A stretch of 64,000 bases of DNA from positions 39,841 through 103,840 of the forward strand of contig JAQTYU010000013.1 in assembly GCA_028688145.1 (NCBI GenBank). The letters are read 5' to 3'. Below are positions 56,636 to 64,000 of the stretch, piece after piece. The stretch is from Thiotrichaceae bacterium (GTDB taxonomy: Bacteria > Pseudomonadota > Gammaproteobacteria > Beggiatoales > Beggiatoaceae). The position numbers and the translations under genes were made by a program. The first letter of the stretch is position 1; every line of letters starts with the position of its first letter. A model generated the notes under the pieces. The model searched no databases and was not told the DNA's origin. It saw nothing but the letters and a program-made list of their open reading frames with translations.

Positions 56636-58150
56636 TTATTCCCAGAAAACGGGTTGTTGGAGAAACTGTTGCCATAATTGGTGAGATTTTAACAGTTCTG
56701 CCTGCAATAATTGTGCATTCCAGCCATTAATAAATTGGCGTGCCAAGGTTTCTTCGCGCACATTGGCTTGCTCTAATAATTCATGCGCCACGCCTACATC
56801 ATTCATTAAGCCTAAACAATCTTGCAACGCGCCTAATAAACCAATATAGATGAGCGTTTCTTTTTTAGGGTACAGGGCGGCGAAAAAGCGACAAGCATAA
56901 TTCAACTTTTTCACCAAAATGCGTAAGGCGTGCCGTTGCAAGGCATCCATATCTCCAAATTGTTCCCCAGCTAATTTTACGTCAGCCGCGTGTTTTGCTA
57001 ATGATTGGGCGGCAAATTTCGTAATGGCTTGCTCGATGCGATGTAAACCTTTATGCCCCAAACGGTTACGCCATGCTTTTTCCTCCAACCATTTGCCCAG
57101 TTGCAACAACAAACGGCTATACGCCACAGAAGCGAGCATATTTTGCACATGGGTATGGCTTTGAGCGCGCTGGGCGAGCAGTTCGGGCAAAATACTTTCC
57201 ACACTACGCGCACTGTGGCTGCTTTGACGCATCTTATTAATTTCTAATAGAAACACATCCCAATTGCGAGCGTCGCCCAATTTCAAACCCACTTGTTTGA
57301 GCTGGGCGCGCAATTCGCCATTGCTGGTTTTGGGAATTACCTCGGCAAACAGGCTGAGACAAGAACGCATCCGCCGCAGCGCGACGCGCATTTGATGCAC
57401 GCCTTCAATATCTTCGCCTTGCAAAGCGGCGGCTTCATTGGCTTGCAAATGTGCGAGATTGTGCTGCATGATTTCGATGAAAGCTTCTTCGACAGAATGA
57501 TGTTTGTACAGTTCTAAGGGGCTGGCTTTGTAACTGTTGGCGGTGAAGTTGCCCGTATACAATTGATTGCCGCGTTCTGCCTTGCTGCGCTGTTCAATCA
57601 CTAAGGGCAAAGTTTCTTGCAGATATAAAGCGAATTGGTAAATTTTGCTGGGGCTGCCTTGTTTTAATTCCAGTTCAATTTCTTGCAAACTCATGCTCGC
57701 TTGTCCGCTACGAATTTCGCCTTCATCCAGTGCAAGTTCAATATGATGCTCGCCTGCTATCCAAATATCCCAAATGCGCCGTGTGAAATCGGTGGTAAAC
57801 ATCGGACTTAATTCAGAAATGAAGGCTTGCGCTTCTTCGGGCAACACTTGCTTTAAATGCTCTAAATCTAGCTGGTCGGCAGCAATTGAAATTTCCCATT
57901 CATTGCGTTGTTGCAAACCGCCGACATTTTTGCCGCCCGTTTTCACGGTTTGAATATATTCTTCCCCAATGCGCCGAATTCTTACCCCAATGCGTTGCTG
58001 GGCTAAGTCGCGGTGCGGGGTGTCGTAGTAAGTATTGTAAAGACGTTGGGGGAGATGGGTGACGGTGGCTTGTTGTAAGGCGGGATGTGCAAGAAACTGG
58101 CTGACGGGCGTGTTCACTAATTGAAGTTTTAATTCCGTTTCGATGGGCAT
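56636..58150 (-). CDS. CYTH-CHAD protein, probable inorganic triphosphatase
   Basis: 504 residues. CYTH domain (about 1-200) with the ExExK-type start IETELKLQL and a row of basic strands (RIGVRIRRIGEEYIQTVKTGG). CHAD domain (about 220-500) with HQMRVALRRMRSCLSLF and further His/Arg helices (HALRILVKKLNY). Relatives such as YgiF hydrolyse tripolyphosphate; CHAD binds polyphosphate. First gene of the CYTH-CHAD, thiO, cbbQ-like operon (8-bp gap to thiO). Confidence 0.9.
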   Translation of the reverse strand: MPIETELKLQLVNTPVSQFLAHPALQQATVTHLPQRLYNTYYDTPHRDLAQQRIGVRIRRIGEEYIQTVKTGGKNVGGLQQRNEWEISIAADQLDLEHLKQVLPEEAQAFISELSPMFTTDFTRRIWDIWIAGEHHIELALDEGEIRSGQASMSLQEIELELKQGSPSKIYQFALYLQETLPLVIEQRSKAERGNQLYTGNFTANSYKASPLELYKHHSVEEAFIEIMQHNLAHLQANEAAALQGEDIEGVHQMRVALRRMRSCLSLFAEVIPKTSNGELRAQLKQVGLKLGDARNWDVFLLEINKMRQSSHSARSVESILPELLAQRAQSHTHVQNMLASVAYSRLLLQLGKWLEEKAWRNRLGHKGLHRIEQAITKFAAQSLAKHAADVKLAGEQFGDMDALQRHALRILVKKLNYACRFFAALYPKKETLIYIGLLGALQDCLGLMNDVGVAHELLEQANVREETLARQFINGWNAQLLQAELLKSHQLWQQFLQQPVFWE

Positions 58151-58248
58151 CTGAAGTCACCTACTGCGCTGTGGAGATATGTTTATCATCTCAGTTTGTT
58201 GTCAATATTGCTACGTGGCTGAGACAAGTGGGCAGTTGTTTGAATTTC

Positions 58249-58375
58249 ACTGCGCCCCCAACCCTCTGAAGGGGGCTAAAGATTTAAATCAGCCCCTAAA
58301 TCCCCTAAAGGGGACTTTAAACAAAAAATTATTATTGTTTATGTTTAGCCCCCTTTAGGGGGTTGGGGGCGCAGT
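58249..58375. repeat. dispersed inverted-repeat element, longest copy
   Basis: ACTGCGCCCCCAACCCTC at the left and TTGGGGGCGCAGT at the right, with CCCCTAAATCCCCTAAAGGGG and CCCCCTTTAGGGGG inside. Lies upstream of the CYTH-CHAD gene and shares its right half almost exactly with the copy at 17672-17750. Confidence 0.78.
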
Positions 58376-58482
58376 GAAACGTAATTCTGAAAATTATTTA
58401 ATCCTATAAATCCGAATTCTAACAACCGCATAATTCCTGACTATAGCGCATTCATATTAAAACTAAGCGACGGCGAAAAAGA

Positions 58483-58513
58483 AAATCCCGCTTTCTTTGC
58501 AAAAGCGGGATTT
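58483..58513 (-). terminator. intrinsic terminator, likely of the RND pump genes
   Basis: AAATCCCGCTTT (58483-58494) pairs with AAAGCGGGATTT (58502-58513), a 12-bp stem with a 7-nt loop. On the minus strand it is followed by TTTTCTTTTTCG. It is now about 370 bp beyond the RND stop, with a MITE lying between. Confidence 0.8.
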
Positions 58514-58530
58514 AAAAAACTCATAGTTTA

Positions 58531-58801
58531 ACCTGAGTTCGGGATAAGAAATCTTTGTAGTAGGGTGGAATAGCGTAGCGTATTCCACCATGATAAGCGT
58601 GATAGTTGTCTCGCTCCAGCGTTGGAATGACTACCTCGTCGCTCCAGCGGCGAGGATTTTACAAGCTTCAGCCATACAATGAGGGTCTTATCGATTCAAC
58701 TGCGTCATGCCTAGCGTTATCACCTTTCTTGGTGGAATACGCTACGCTATTCCACCCTACGACTACTAAATTTTCTACTCTTTCTTATCCCGAACTCAGG
58801 T
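58531..58801. mobile_element. complete MITE, 271 bp
   Basis: Perfect 21-bp terminal inverted repeats (ACCTGAGTTCGGGATAAG then AAA at 58531-58551, reverse complement at 58781-58801) and a direct repeat TAGTTTA at 58524-58530 and 58802-58808, a 7-bp target duplication. Inside are two inverted GGTGGAATAGCGTAGCG-type palindromes and a CTCGTCGCTCCAGCGGCGAG stem. No coding capacity. The ends match those of the IS982 remnant at 53333-54027 (ACCTGAGTWCG), so IS982 transposase probably moved it. Confidence 0.9.
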
Positions 58802-58844
58802 TAGTTTAAGATGGTTTTTTTCTAAGCTTAGATCACAAATTTTA

Positions 58845-58877
58845 AGACCTGCTAGGTTTTGAAAACCTAGCAGGTCT
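58845..58877. terminator. 16-bp hairpin just after the RND gene
   Basis: AGACCTGCTAGGTTTT (58845-58860) and AAAACCTAGCAGGTCT (58862-58877) are fully complementary with one base between. It starts four bases after the RND stop on the minus strand but has no T-run, so it may be a repeat-type palindrome that protects the mRNA end. Confidence 0.55.
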
Positions 58878-58881
58878 GGTT

Positions 58882-61800
58882 TTAAACCTGTGGCATCGGC
58901 TCTTCTTTCACCCTAAACCACGCCGCATACAACGCAGGCAAGAAGAACAGCGTCAACACCGTCGCCACCAATAAACCGCCCATAATTGCCACCGCCATAG
59001 GCCCCCAGAACACATTTTCAGACAAGGGAATCATCGACAAAATGGCTGCCGCAGCGGTCAACATAATTGGGCGGAAACGGCGCACCGTCGATTCAATAAT
59101 CGCGTGCCACAGCGGCAAACCCGCTTCTTTATCCTGCTCGATTTGGTCAACCAAAATCACCGAGTTCCGCATAATCATTCCCGCCAAAGAAATCGCGCCC
59201 AGCATTGCCACGAAGCCAAACGGACGTTGTAACAAAATCAAGAAAATCGTCATTCCGATTAAACCCAAAGGCGCAGTCAGCAACACCAAAATCGCACGCT
59301 GCATACTGTGCAACTGAATCATCAAAATCGTCAAAATCGTCACTAACATAATCGGCACCACATCGCCGATAGGCTTTTGCGATTTAGCACTTTCTTCCAA
59401 CGCGCCGCCAATATCAATATGATAGCCAATCGGCAATTTCGCCCGAATCGCGTCCAATTCAGGATTGATTTGCATGGTCACATCAGGGGCTTGTACATTG
59501 TCAGCAATGTCGGCACGCACGGTAATCGTGGGCACGCGATTGCGCCGCCAAATAATCCCATCTTCAAAACCTTGTTGCACTTGCACCAATTGACCGAGCG
59601 GCACCACTTTGCCATTGTCTAAATGAATATTCAGCAATGGTAAAGTGCCCAATTGTGTACGATCTTCAGGTGCAGCTCGCCCAACCACTTGGATTAATTC
59701 ATCTTGTTCGCGAAATTCGGTAATCGGTGCGCCGCTGATAAACATGTTTAAATTTTGTGAAAGTGTTTGCGAACTGATATTTAAACTACGCGCTTTGTCC
59801 TGATCTACCTGCAATTTCACGGTTTTAATCTTTTCATTCCAATCCAAATGTACTTCGCGGGTATTCGGATTTTTACGCATAATCGTGGCGACTTGTTCGC
59901 CAAACTCGCGCAGTTTTTCGGTGTCATCGCCTTGAATACGGAATTGCACAGGATAACCCACGGGCGGCCCATTTTCTAAACGACTTACCCGCCCGCGCAC
60001 GCTGGGGAAATCTTTGGCAAGGGCTTCATTTAAACGTTTTAACACCACTTCACGCGCCACTTGATCCTTGGTCATTAACACCATTTGCCCAAAATTGGTG
60101 TTTAATAATTCGGGATTCAACGACAGATAAAAGCGCGGCGAGCCGCCGCCCACATAGCTGACATAATTCACAATATTGCTGTCGGTTTTTAACAGCTCTT
60201 CCATTTTCAAGATTTCGCGCTGCGTGGCTTCAAACGAAGAACCTTCAGATAAACGTAAATCCACCAGCAATTCAGGACGGTCAGAGCTGGGGAAAAACTG
60301 CTGTTCGACAAAACGGAAACCATACACTGAGCCAAAAAATGCAAGTAAAGTAATCAGCATCACACTTTTACGATAGCGCACGCAAAAAGTCACCATGCTG
60401 CGGAAAATGCGATAAAAACGCTTTTGATAAACGTCGGGATGCTCTTCTTCGGGTTTGGTGGGGGCGCGTAATAAGATAAAACCTAAGTAGGGAATAAACA
60501 CCACCGCCACCACCCACGACACCAACAGTGCAATAATCACCACTGCAAACATTGAAAACACGTATTCGCCTGCGGCAGATTTGGCAATCCCCACGGGCAG
60601 GAACGCCGCCGCAGAAATCAATGTGCCCGCCAACATTGGAAAGGCGGTGCTGGTGTAAGCAAATGTTGCGGCGCGAACTTTGTCCCAGCCTTGTTCCAAT
60701 TTCAACGCCATCATTTCCACCGCAATCATCGCATCGTCAACCAATAAACCCAGTGCAATAATCAACGCGCCTAAAGAAATTCGCTGCAAATCGATGTGGA
60801 AAAACATCATAAACATAAATGTAATTGCCAACACCAAAGGAATCGACAGCGCGACTACTAGACCTGTGCGCAAACCTAAGCTTAAAAAGCTGACAATCAG
60901 CACGATGATAATTGCCTCTGCCAACACTTTCACGAATTCTTTAATCGCAAATTTCACCACATGTGGCTGGTCAGAAACTTGATGCACTTCAATACCTAAG
61001 GGTAAATCAGCTTTAACCCGTTCCATCGTGGTTTCTAATTCTTTCCCCAAGACCAACACGTCGCCGCCTTTGCGCATCGAAACCGCAAGCCCGATGGCTT
61101 CTTTCCCCATGTAGCGCATTTTGTACACGCTGGGGTCAACGAAACCTCGGTAAACGTGGGCAATATCGCCCAATTTGAAATGATTGCCATTGGCTTGAAT
61201 GTCGATTTTACGAATATTGTCTACCGAGTCAAAATCACCGCTGACCCGCAAATAAACTTTATCGCTGGCGGTGCTGACGCTGCCTGCGGGGGTGATTGCG
61301 TTCTGGGCTTGCAAGGTGCTAATAATCAGCGTTGGACTCATACCCAAGGCGGCAAGTTTGCTGTGCGAAAGTTCGATATAGACTTTTTCAGCTTGTTCAC
61401 CCACCAAATTAACTTTACTGACGCTGTCAATTTGCAGCAAATTTTGACGTACTTTATTCACATAATCTTTTAATTCGGCATAATCAAAACCGTCGCCTGT
61501 GAACGCAAACACTGCACCGTAGGTATCGCCAAATTCATCATCGAAATAAGGGCCACCCACGCCGTTGGGCAAAGTGCCCCAAATTTCTGCGACTTTTTTA
61601 CGCACCTGATACCAAGTGTCGGGCACATCTTTGGGATTGGTATAATCTTTTAACTCAACGAAAATCACCCCTTCTTCAGGTTTTGAATAGCTGCGTAAGA
61701 CGTGCAACCACGGGGTTTCCTGTAATTTCTTTTCTATTTTATCAATAACTTGCTGTTCCATCTCATGCGCAGTTGCGCCTTGCCAAGTGGCACGCACCAC

Positions 61801-61938
61801 CATCAGTTTGATAGTGAAATCAGGATTTTCTAATTGTCCTAAATGGCTGTAGGAATAAATCCCTGCCAGCATCAGCATGACAATTAAATACCGCACAAGG
61901 GCTTGATGATTCAATGCCCACAGGGAAAGGTTTGGCAT
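58882..61938 (-). CDS. RND-family efflux transporter
   Basis: 1018-residue inner-membrane proton-driven pump. 12 membrane segments in the 1+5 / 1+5 pattern with large periplasmic loops. Membrane segment 4 contains GLLVDDAMIAVEMM with the proton-relay Asp pair (near 402-403). Other RND features are PDFTIKLMVVRATWQGATAHEMEQQV (in parts FTIKLMVVRATW and GATAHEMEQQV) and PRFYLSL. Belongs to the AcrB/MdtB superfamily, closest in style to the shorter single-component HAE1-like pumps. Its adaptor is encoded upstream; no outer-membrane factor gene is in the window. Confidence 0.93.
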   Translation of the reverse strand: MPNLSLWALNHQALVRYLIVMLMLAGIYSYSHLGQLENPDFTIKLMVVRATWQGATAHEMEQQVIDKIEKKLQETPWLHVLRSYSKPEEGVIFVELKDYTNPKDVPDTWYQVRKKVAEIWGTLPNGVGGPYFDDEFGDTYGAVFAFTGDGFDYAELKDYVNKVRQNLLQIDSVSKVNLVGEQAEKVYIELSHSKLAALGMSPTLIISTLQAQNAITPAGSVSTASDKVYLRVSGDFDSVDNIRKIDIQANGNHFKLGDIAHVYRGFVDPSVYKMRYMGKEAIGLAVSMRKGGDVLVLGKELETTMERVKADLPLGIEVHQVSDQPHVVKFAIKEFVKVLAEAIIIVLIVSFLSLGLRTGLVVALSIPLVLAITFMFMMFFHIDLQRISLGALIIALGLLVDDAMIAVEMMALKLEQGWDKVRAATFAYTSTAFPMLAGTLISAAAFLPVGIAKSAAGEYVFSMFAVVIIALLVSWVVAVVFIPYLGFILLRAPTKPEEEHPDVYQKRFYRIFRSMVTFCVRYRKSVMLITLLAFFGSVYGFRFVEQQFFPSSDRPELLVDLRLSEGSSFEATQREILKMEELLKTDSNIVNYVSYVGGGSPRFYLSLNPELLNTNFGQMVLMTKDQVAREVVLKRLNEALAKDFPSVRGRVSRLENGPPVGYPVQFRIQGDDTEKLREFGEQVATIMRKNPNTREVHLDWNEKIKTVKLQVDQDKARSLNISSQTLSQNLNMFISGAPITEFREQDELIQVVGRAAPEDRTQLGTLPLLNIHLDNGKVVPLGQLVQVQQGFEDGIIWRRNRVPTITVRADIADNVQAPDVTMQINPELDAIRAKLPIGYHIDIGGALEESAKSQKPIGDVVPIMLVTILTILMIQLHSMQRAILVLLTAPLGLIGMTIFLILLQRPFGFVAMLGAISLAGMIMRNSVILVDQIEQDKEAGLPLWHAIIESTVRRFRPIMLTAAAAILSMIPLSENVFWGPMAVAIMGGLLVATVLTLFFLPALYAAWFRVKEEPMPQV

Positions 61939-62124
61939 TATGGACGAGTCCTAAAGGTAGAGAGATGAAAACTGAAGCCCCCAACCCCCTAAAGGGGGCT
62001 AAAGACTTTAAATAACCTCCCCTTTTTTCAAAGGGGGAGTATCAGGAAATTCAGGCGAAAAAAATACGCAAGGGTGCGACTAATATCCCTTGCGTAGGGA
62101 GAGAGAGCTGGTTACAGAGCAGCT
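61939..62124. other. gap inside the efflux operon
   Basis: 186 bp between the adaptor and pump genes, unusually long for this pair. It contains a partial repeat element (61973-62040); the remaining part near 62050-62124 has no recognised feature. Confidence 0.5.
61973..62040. repeat. dispersed inverted-repeat element, partial copy
   Basis: GAAGCCCCCAACCCCCTAAAGGGGGCTAAAG matches the end of the family in reverse orientation, then CCTCCCCTTTTTTCAAAGGGGGAG, a second short palindrome also present at 31767-31787. Lies inside the efflux operon. Confidence 0.65.
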
Positions 62125-63243
62125 TTACAACAGGCGGACTTTTTGTCCTGCATACAATTTATGCGTACCTGCGGTAACTACCCATTGCCCTGATTGCAAA
62201 CCCGAAAGAATCGTGACTTGATTGTCTACAAATTCACCGAGTTGCACAGGAACTAAATTCACAGTTTGCGTCTGATTATCCACTACCCAAACGGCAGCTT
62301 TATCTTTGATAGTGTGTAAGGCAGACAAGGGCAAGGTTGCCACACTTTGGCTTTGCTTGCGGTTAAAAAATACGTTGGCAGTCATGCCCAATTGCACCCG
62401 ATCATCAGTATCTACAATATTAACTTTGACGGTATAAGTACGGGTAACAGGGTCAGCTTTGGGAGAAATTTCCCGGATTTTACCGTGGAAGGTTTTTTCA
62501 GGATAAGCCCAGAGCCGAATATCTAATTCATTGGGTTCACGCAGTGCGGCTAAGCGATTTTCAGGCACACTCACCGCCACTTCTTTCTCATGGGTGCGCG
62601 CGATGCGGAACATGGTTTGTCCTTGCGCGATAACTTGCCCCACTTCTGCCAAAATTTCAGTAACTACGCCATCATGATCGGCATGTAAATCGGTGTAAGC
62701 CACTTGGTTTTGTGCCGTTTCTAAATTTGCCTTCGCTTGTTTGAAACGCGCTTCTGCCAAGTTGTGATTATTCAAAATGTTTTCATATTCGTTGCGGCTG
62801 ATTGCAGATTTGCTGAGCAAGCTGGCATAACGTGCAAGTTCTGCTTTGGCTTTGGCATGATCCGCTTGTGCGCCAAGCATTTGCGCCTGTGCACTTTGCA
62901 CGCTTAAACGATAATCAGAAGGGTCGATTTTTGCGAGCAATTGCCCCGCTTTAACCGCTGTGCCGACTTCAACTTTACGCGCCACCAATTTTCCCGCCAC
63001 CCGAAAACCAAAGTCGGTGACATAGCGGGCGCGTACTTCGCCAGAATAATTACTGGTTTCATCAAGGGCTTTTAACACCACCTGTTCAGCACGCACAGGA
63101 CGTACCGCTTCTTTCGGGGCTTCCTTGGTCGTGGGTTCGCTTGCCTCAGTTTGACAAGCTGCAAGCCCGACAACGCTCAGTGCTAACAAGCCAGCTTTGA
63201 CCGCTTGGGAAATATGACGCAATTGTACAATTGAAGTAAACAT
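62125..63243 (-). CDS. RND periplasmic adaptor (membrane fusion protein), lipoprotein
   Basis: 372 residues. The signal ends in LAAC (Cys near 31), giving a lipid-anchored periplasmic protein. Adaptor order: beta-barrel strand RYVTDFGFRVAGKLVARKVEVG, lipoyl half, alpha-hairpin (about 105-180; QSAQAQMLGAQADHAKAKAEL), second lipoyl half (DGVVTEILAEVGQVI), then beta-barrel and membrane-proximal domains. ATG 63243 has AGGTGG five bases upstream; two earlier in-frame ATGs lack a site. Connects the RND pump to an outer-membrane channel encoded elsewhere. Confidence 0.9.
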   Translation of the reverse strand: MFTSIVQLRHISQAVKAGLLALSVVGLAACQTEASEPTTKEAPKEAVRPVRAEQVVLKALDETSNYSGEVRARYVTDFGFRVAGKLVARKVEVGTAVKAGQLLAKIDPSDYRLSVQSAQAQMLGAQADHAKAKAELARYASLLSKSAISRNEYENILNNHNLAEARFKQAKANLETAQNQVAYTDLHADHDGVVTEILAEVGQVIAQGQTMFRIARTHEKEVAVSVPENRLAALREPNELDIRLWAYPEKTFHGKIREISPKADPVTRTYTVKVNIVDTDDRVQLGMTANVFFNRKQSQSVATLPLSALHTIKDKAAVWVVDNQTQTVNLVPVQLGEFVDNQVTILSGLQSGQWVVTAGTHKLYAGQKVRLL

Positions 63244-63344
63244 GGCGACCACCTGACGAAAGTTCATTTTCTGACTATTAGTCAAATAATAACCTAAAGT
63301 TTTTTATTGTCAAGTGGTGAATTATTAACGAAGTGTATTCTAGG

Positions 63345-63749
63345 TTATTTAGGCTCAGTATTTTCAAGGGCTAAAATACCGCGTTCCATAAATACTTCTT
63401 TTGCTGCGAACGCCCCATTTAATGCGGCGGGAAAGCCTGCGTACACTGCCATTTGAGTTATCACTTCGATGATTTCGGTGGGCGTACAGCCCACATTTAA
63501 CGCCGCATGAATATGTACTTTTAACTGCGGTGCGCAATTTCCTAAGGCAGTCAACGCGGCAACAGTGGCAATTTCTCGGCTTTTTAAATCTAATTCGGGG
63601 CGGGAATAAATATCACCAAACGGAAACTCGATAGTAAAGCGGGCTAAGTCGGGGGCAAAACTTTGCAAGGCATCAATCACACGTTGTCCTGCTTCGCCAT
63701 CAATCGCTTGCAGCGTTTTTAAACCGATTTCTAAACGGGAATTATTCAT
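63345..63749 (-). CDS. carboxymuconolactone decarboxylase-family protein
   Basis: 134 residues, all-helical CMD fold: [31 protein letters not shown] (in parts [13 protein letters not shown] and [10 protein letters not shown]), [32 protein letters not shown] (in parts [15 protein letters not shown] and [11 protein letters not shown]). The AhpD-type CxxC is absent: only one Cys precedes the helix (NCAP) and one follows (VGCT). That fits gamma-carboxymuconolactone decarboxylase-like proteins, substrate unknown. AGGAG precedes the start. About 100 bp upstream of the efflux adaptor on the same strand. Confidence 0.85.
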   Translation of the reverse strand: MNNSRLEIGLKTLQAIDGEAGQRVIDALQSFAPDLARFTIEFPFGDIYSRPELDLKSREIATVAALTALGNCAPQLKVHIHAALNVGCTPTEIIEVITQMAVYAGFPAALNGAFAAKEVFMERGILALENTEPK

Positions 63750-63879
63750 GAACTGCTCCTGAAAAAAGTGAGTACAAGATTCATGCTACAACTTCGAGTG
63801 AACTCTAAGTCAAGGGTATTTTTCAAAAACTCCCTATTTTTCAAAGATAAATAAATGTTAAAAAATATGGATGTAGGAG

Positions 63880-64000
63880 TTACGCAGTTGAAGTTAGGTT
63901 GTACCTTGGAGAGACAAGATAGTGTCTAATGGCATCACGTATAATCTGCATTTTAGCTTCAAACCAACTGTAACCTGTGGTGTAACTATAGGTTTCTAAA
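63880..64000 (-). CDS. transposase C-terminus, running off the window
   Basis: Minus-strand frame entering from the right edge: LETYSYTTGYSWFEAKMQII, then RDAIRHYLVSPRYNLTSTA and stop. The TGYSWFEAK...RDAIRHYL pattern looks like the C-terminal tail of a DDE transposase, but the family cannot be fixed from 40 residues. Sequence is open and in good frame to the edge. Confidence 0.5.
   Translation of the reverse strand, partial: LETYSYTTGYSWFEAKMQIIRDAIRHYLVSPRYNLTSTA

Noticed and set aside
55539..58300. TPP riboswitch for thiO
   Set aside because: The operon begins with the CYTH-CHAD gene and no THI-box-like sequence was seen in its leader.

Overview
The window reads as chromosomal DNA of a gammaproteobacterium with moderate GC. 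The pil-chp, zapD/coaE/pilD/pilC/pilB, trpEG-gph-rpe, dapF-DUF484 and degP-lepA-lepB-rnc-era blocks are typical of that class. Type IV pilus genes, large sensor kinases, a CbbQ-type ATPase and many decayed insertion sequences would fit a filamentous sulfur bacterium of the Thiotrichales (Beggiatoaceae-like), but that placement is inference from gene content only.

Layout. 1-6.2 kb (minus strand) is a Pil-Chp-like chemosensory cluster (pilG, pilH, CheW/pilI, pilJ, probably the first codons of the CheA-like gene at the edge). It carries an unusual substrate-binding lipoprotein gene in the middle. 6.3-11.8 kb (minus) holds zapD, coaE, pilD, pilC, pilB. 12-15.5 kb (minus) holds trpG, trpE, gph, rpe. 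15.8-21.4 kb (plus) holds an M48 protease, a solitary ccmF, dapF and a DUF484 gene. 21.4-23.5 kb is an AT-rich, probably acquired type II restriction-modification pair (HindVP-like nuclease plus C5-cytosine methyltransferase) lying just upstream of rseC. 23.6-30.6 kb (plus) is the envelope-stress, translation and RNA-processing block rseC, degP, glutaredoxin-like, lepA, lepB, DUF4845, rnc, era. 30.6-33.4 kb is a graveyard of transposable elements (IS5-type, ISAs1/H-repeat-type) around a lone methyltransferase gene.

33.4-39 kb holds ychJ, a family I CoA-transferase, cheD, cheB and an unrecognised gene. 39.4-47 kb is a three-gene signalling unit: a YfiR-like periplasmic protein, a 1733-residue hybrid kinase with three receivers, four tandem Hpt domains and a class III nucleotide cyclase, and a second hybrid kinase without an Hpt. 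The layout suggests one branched phosphorelay ending in cyclic nucleotide synthesis. 47-50.6 kb holds a cytochrome c, an OsmC-like protein, a beta-propeller protein, a small lipoprotein and an amino-acid binding protein. 51.1-53.3 kb is a two-gene unit of an AAC(3)-fold acyltransferase homologue and a protein resembling circularly permuted ATP-grasp ligases; this is the best candidate for an undescribed biosynthetic pathway here. 54-58 kb holds a TPR protein, then cbbQ/norQ-like, thiO and CYTH-CHAD genes (minus). 58.9-63.7 kb is an RND efflux pump with its adaptor and a carboxymuconolactone decarboxylase-family protein. The end of a transposase runs off the right edge.

Two dispersed non-coding repeat families run through the intergenic gaps. 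One is a family ending in TTAACTGCG / CGCAGTTAA with CCCCTAAAGGGG palindromes. The other is a ~271-bp MITE with 21-bp terminal inverted repeats and a 7-bp target duplication; its ends match those of a gutted IS982-family element in the same window, so IS982 is the likely mobiliser. No rRNA, tRNA or CRISPR array was recognised.
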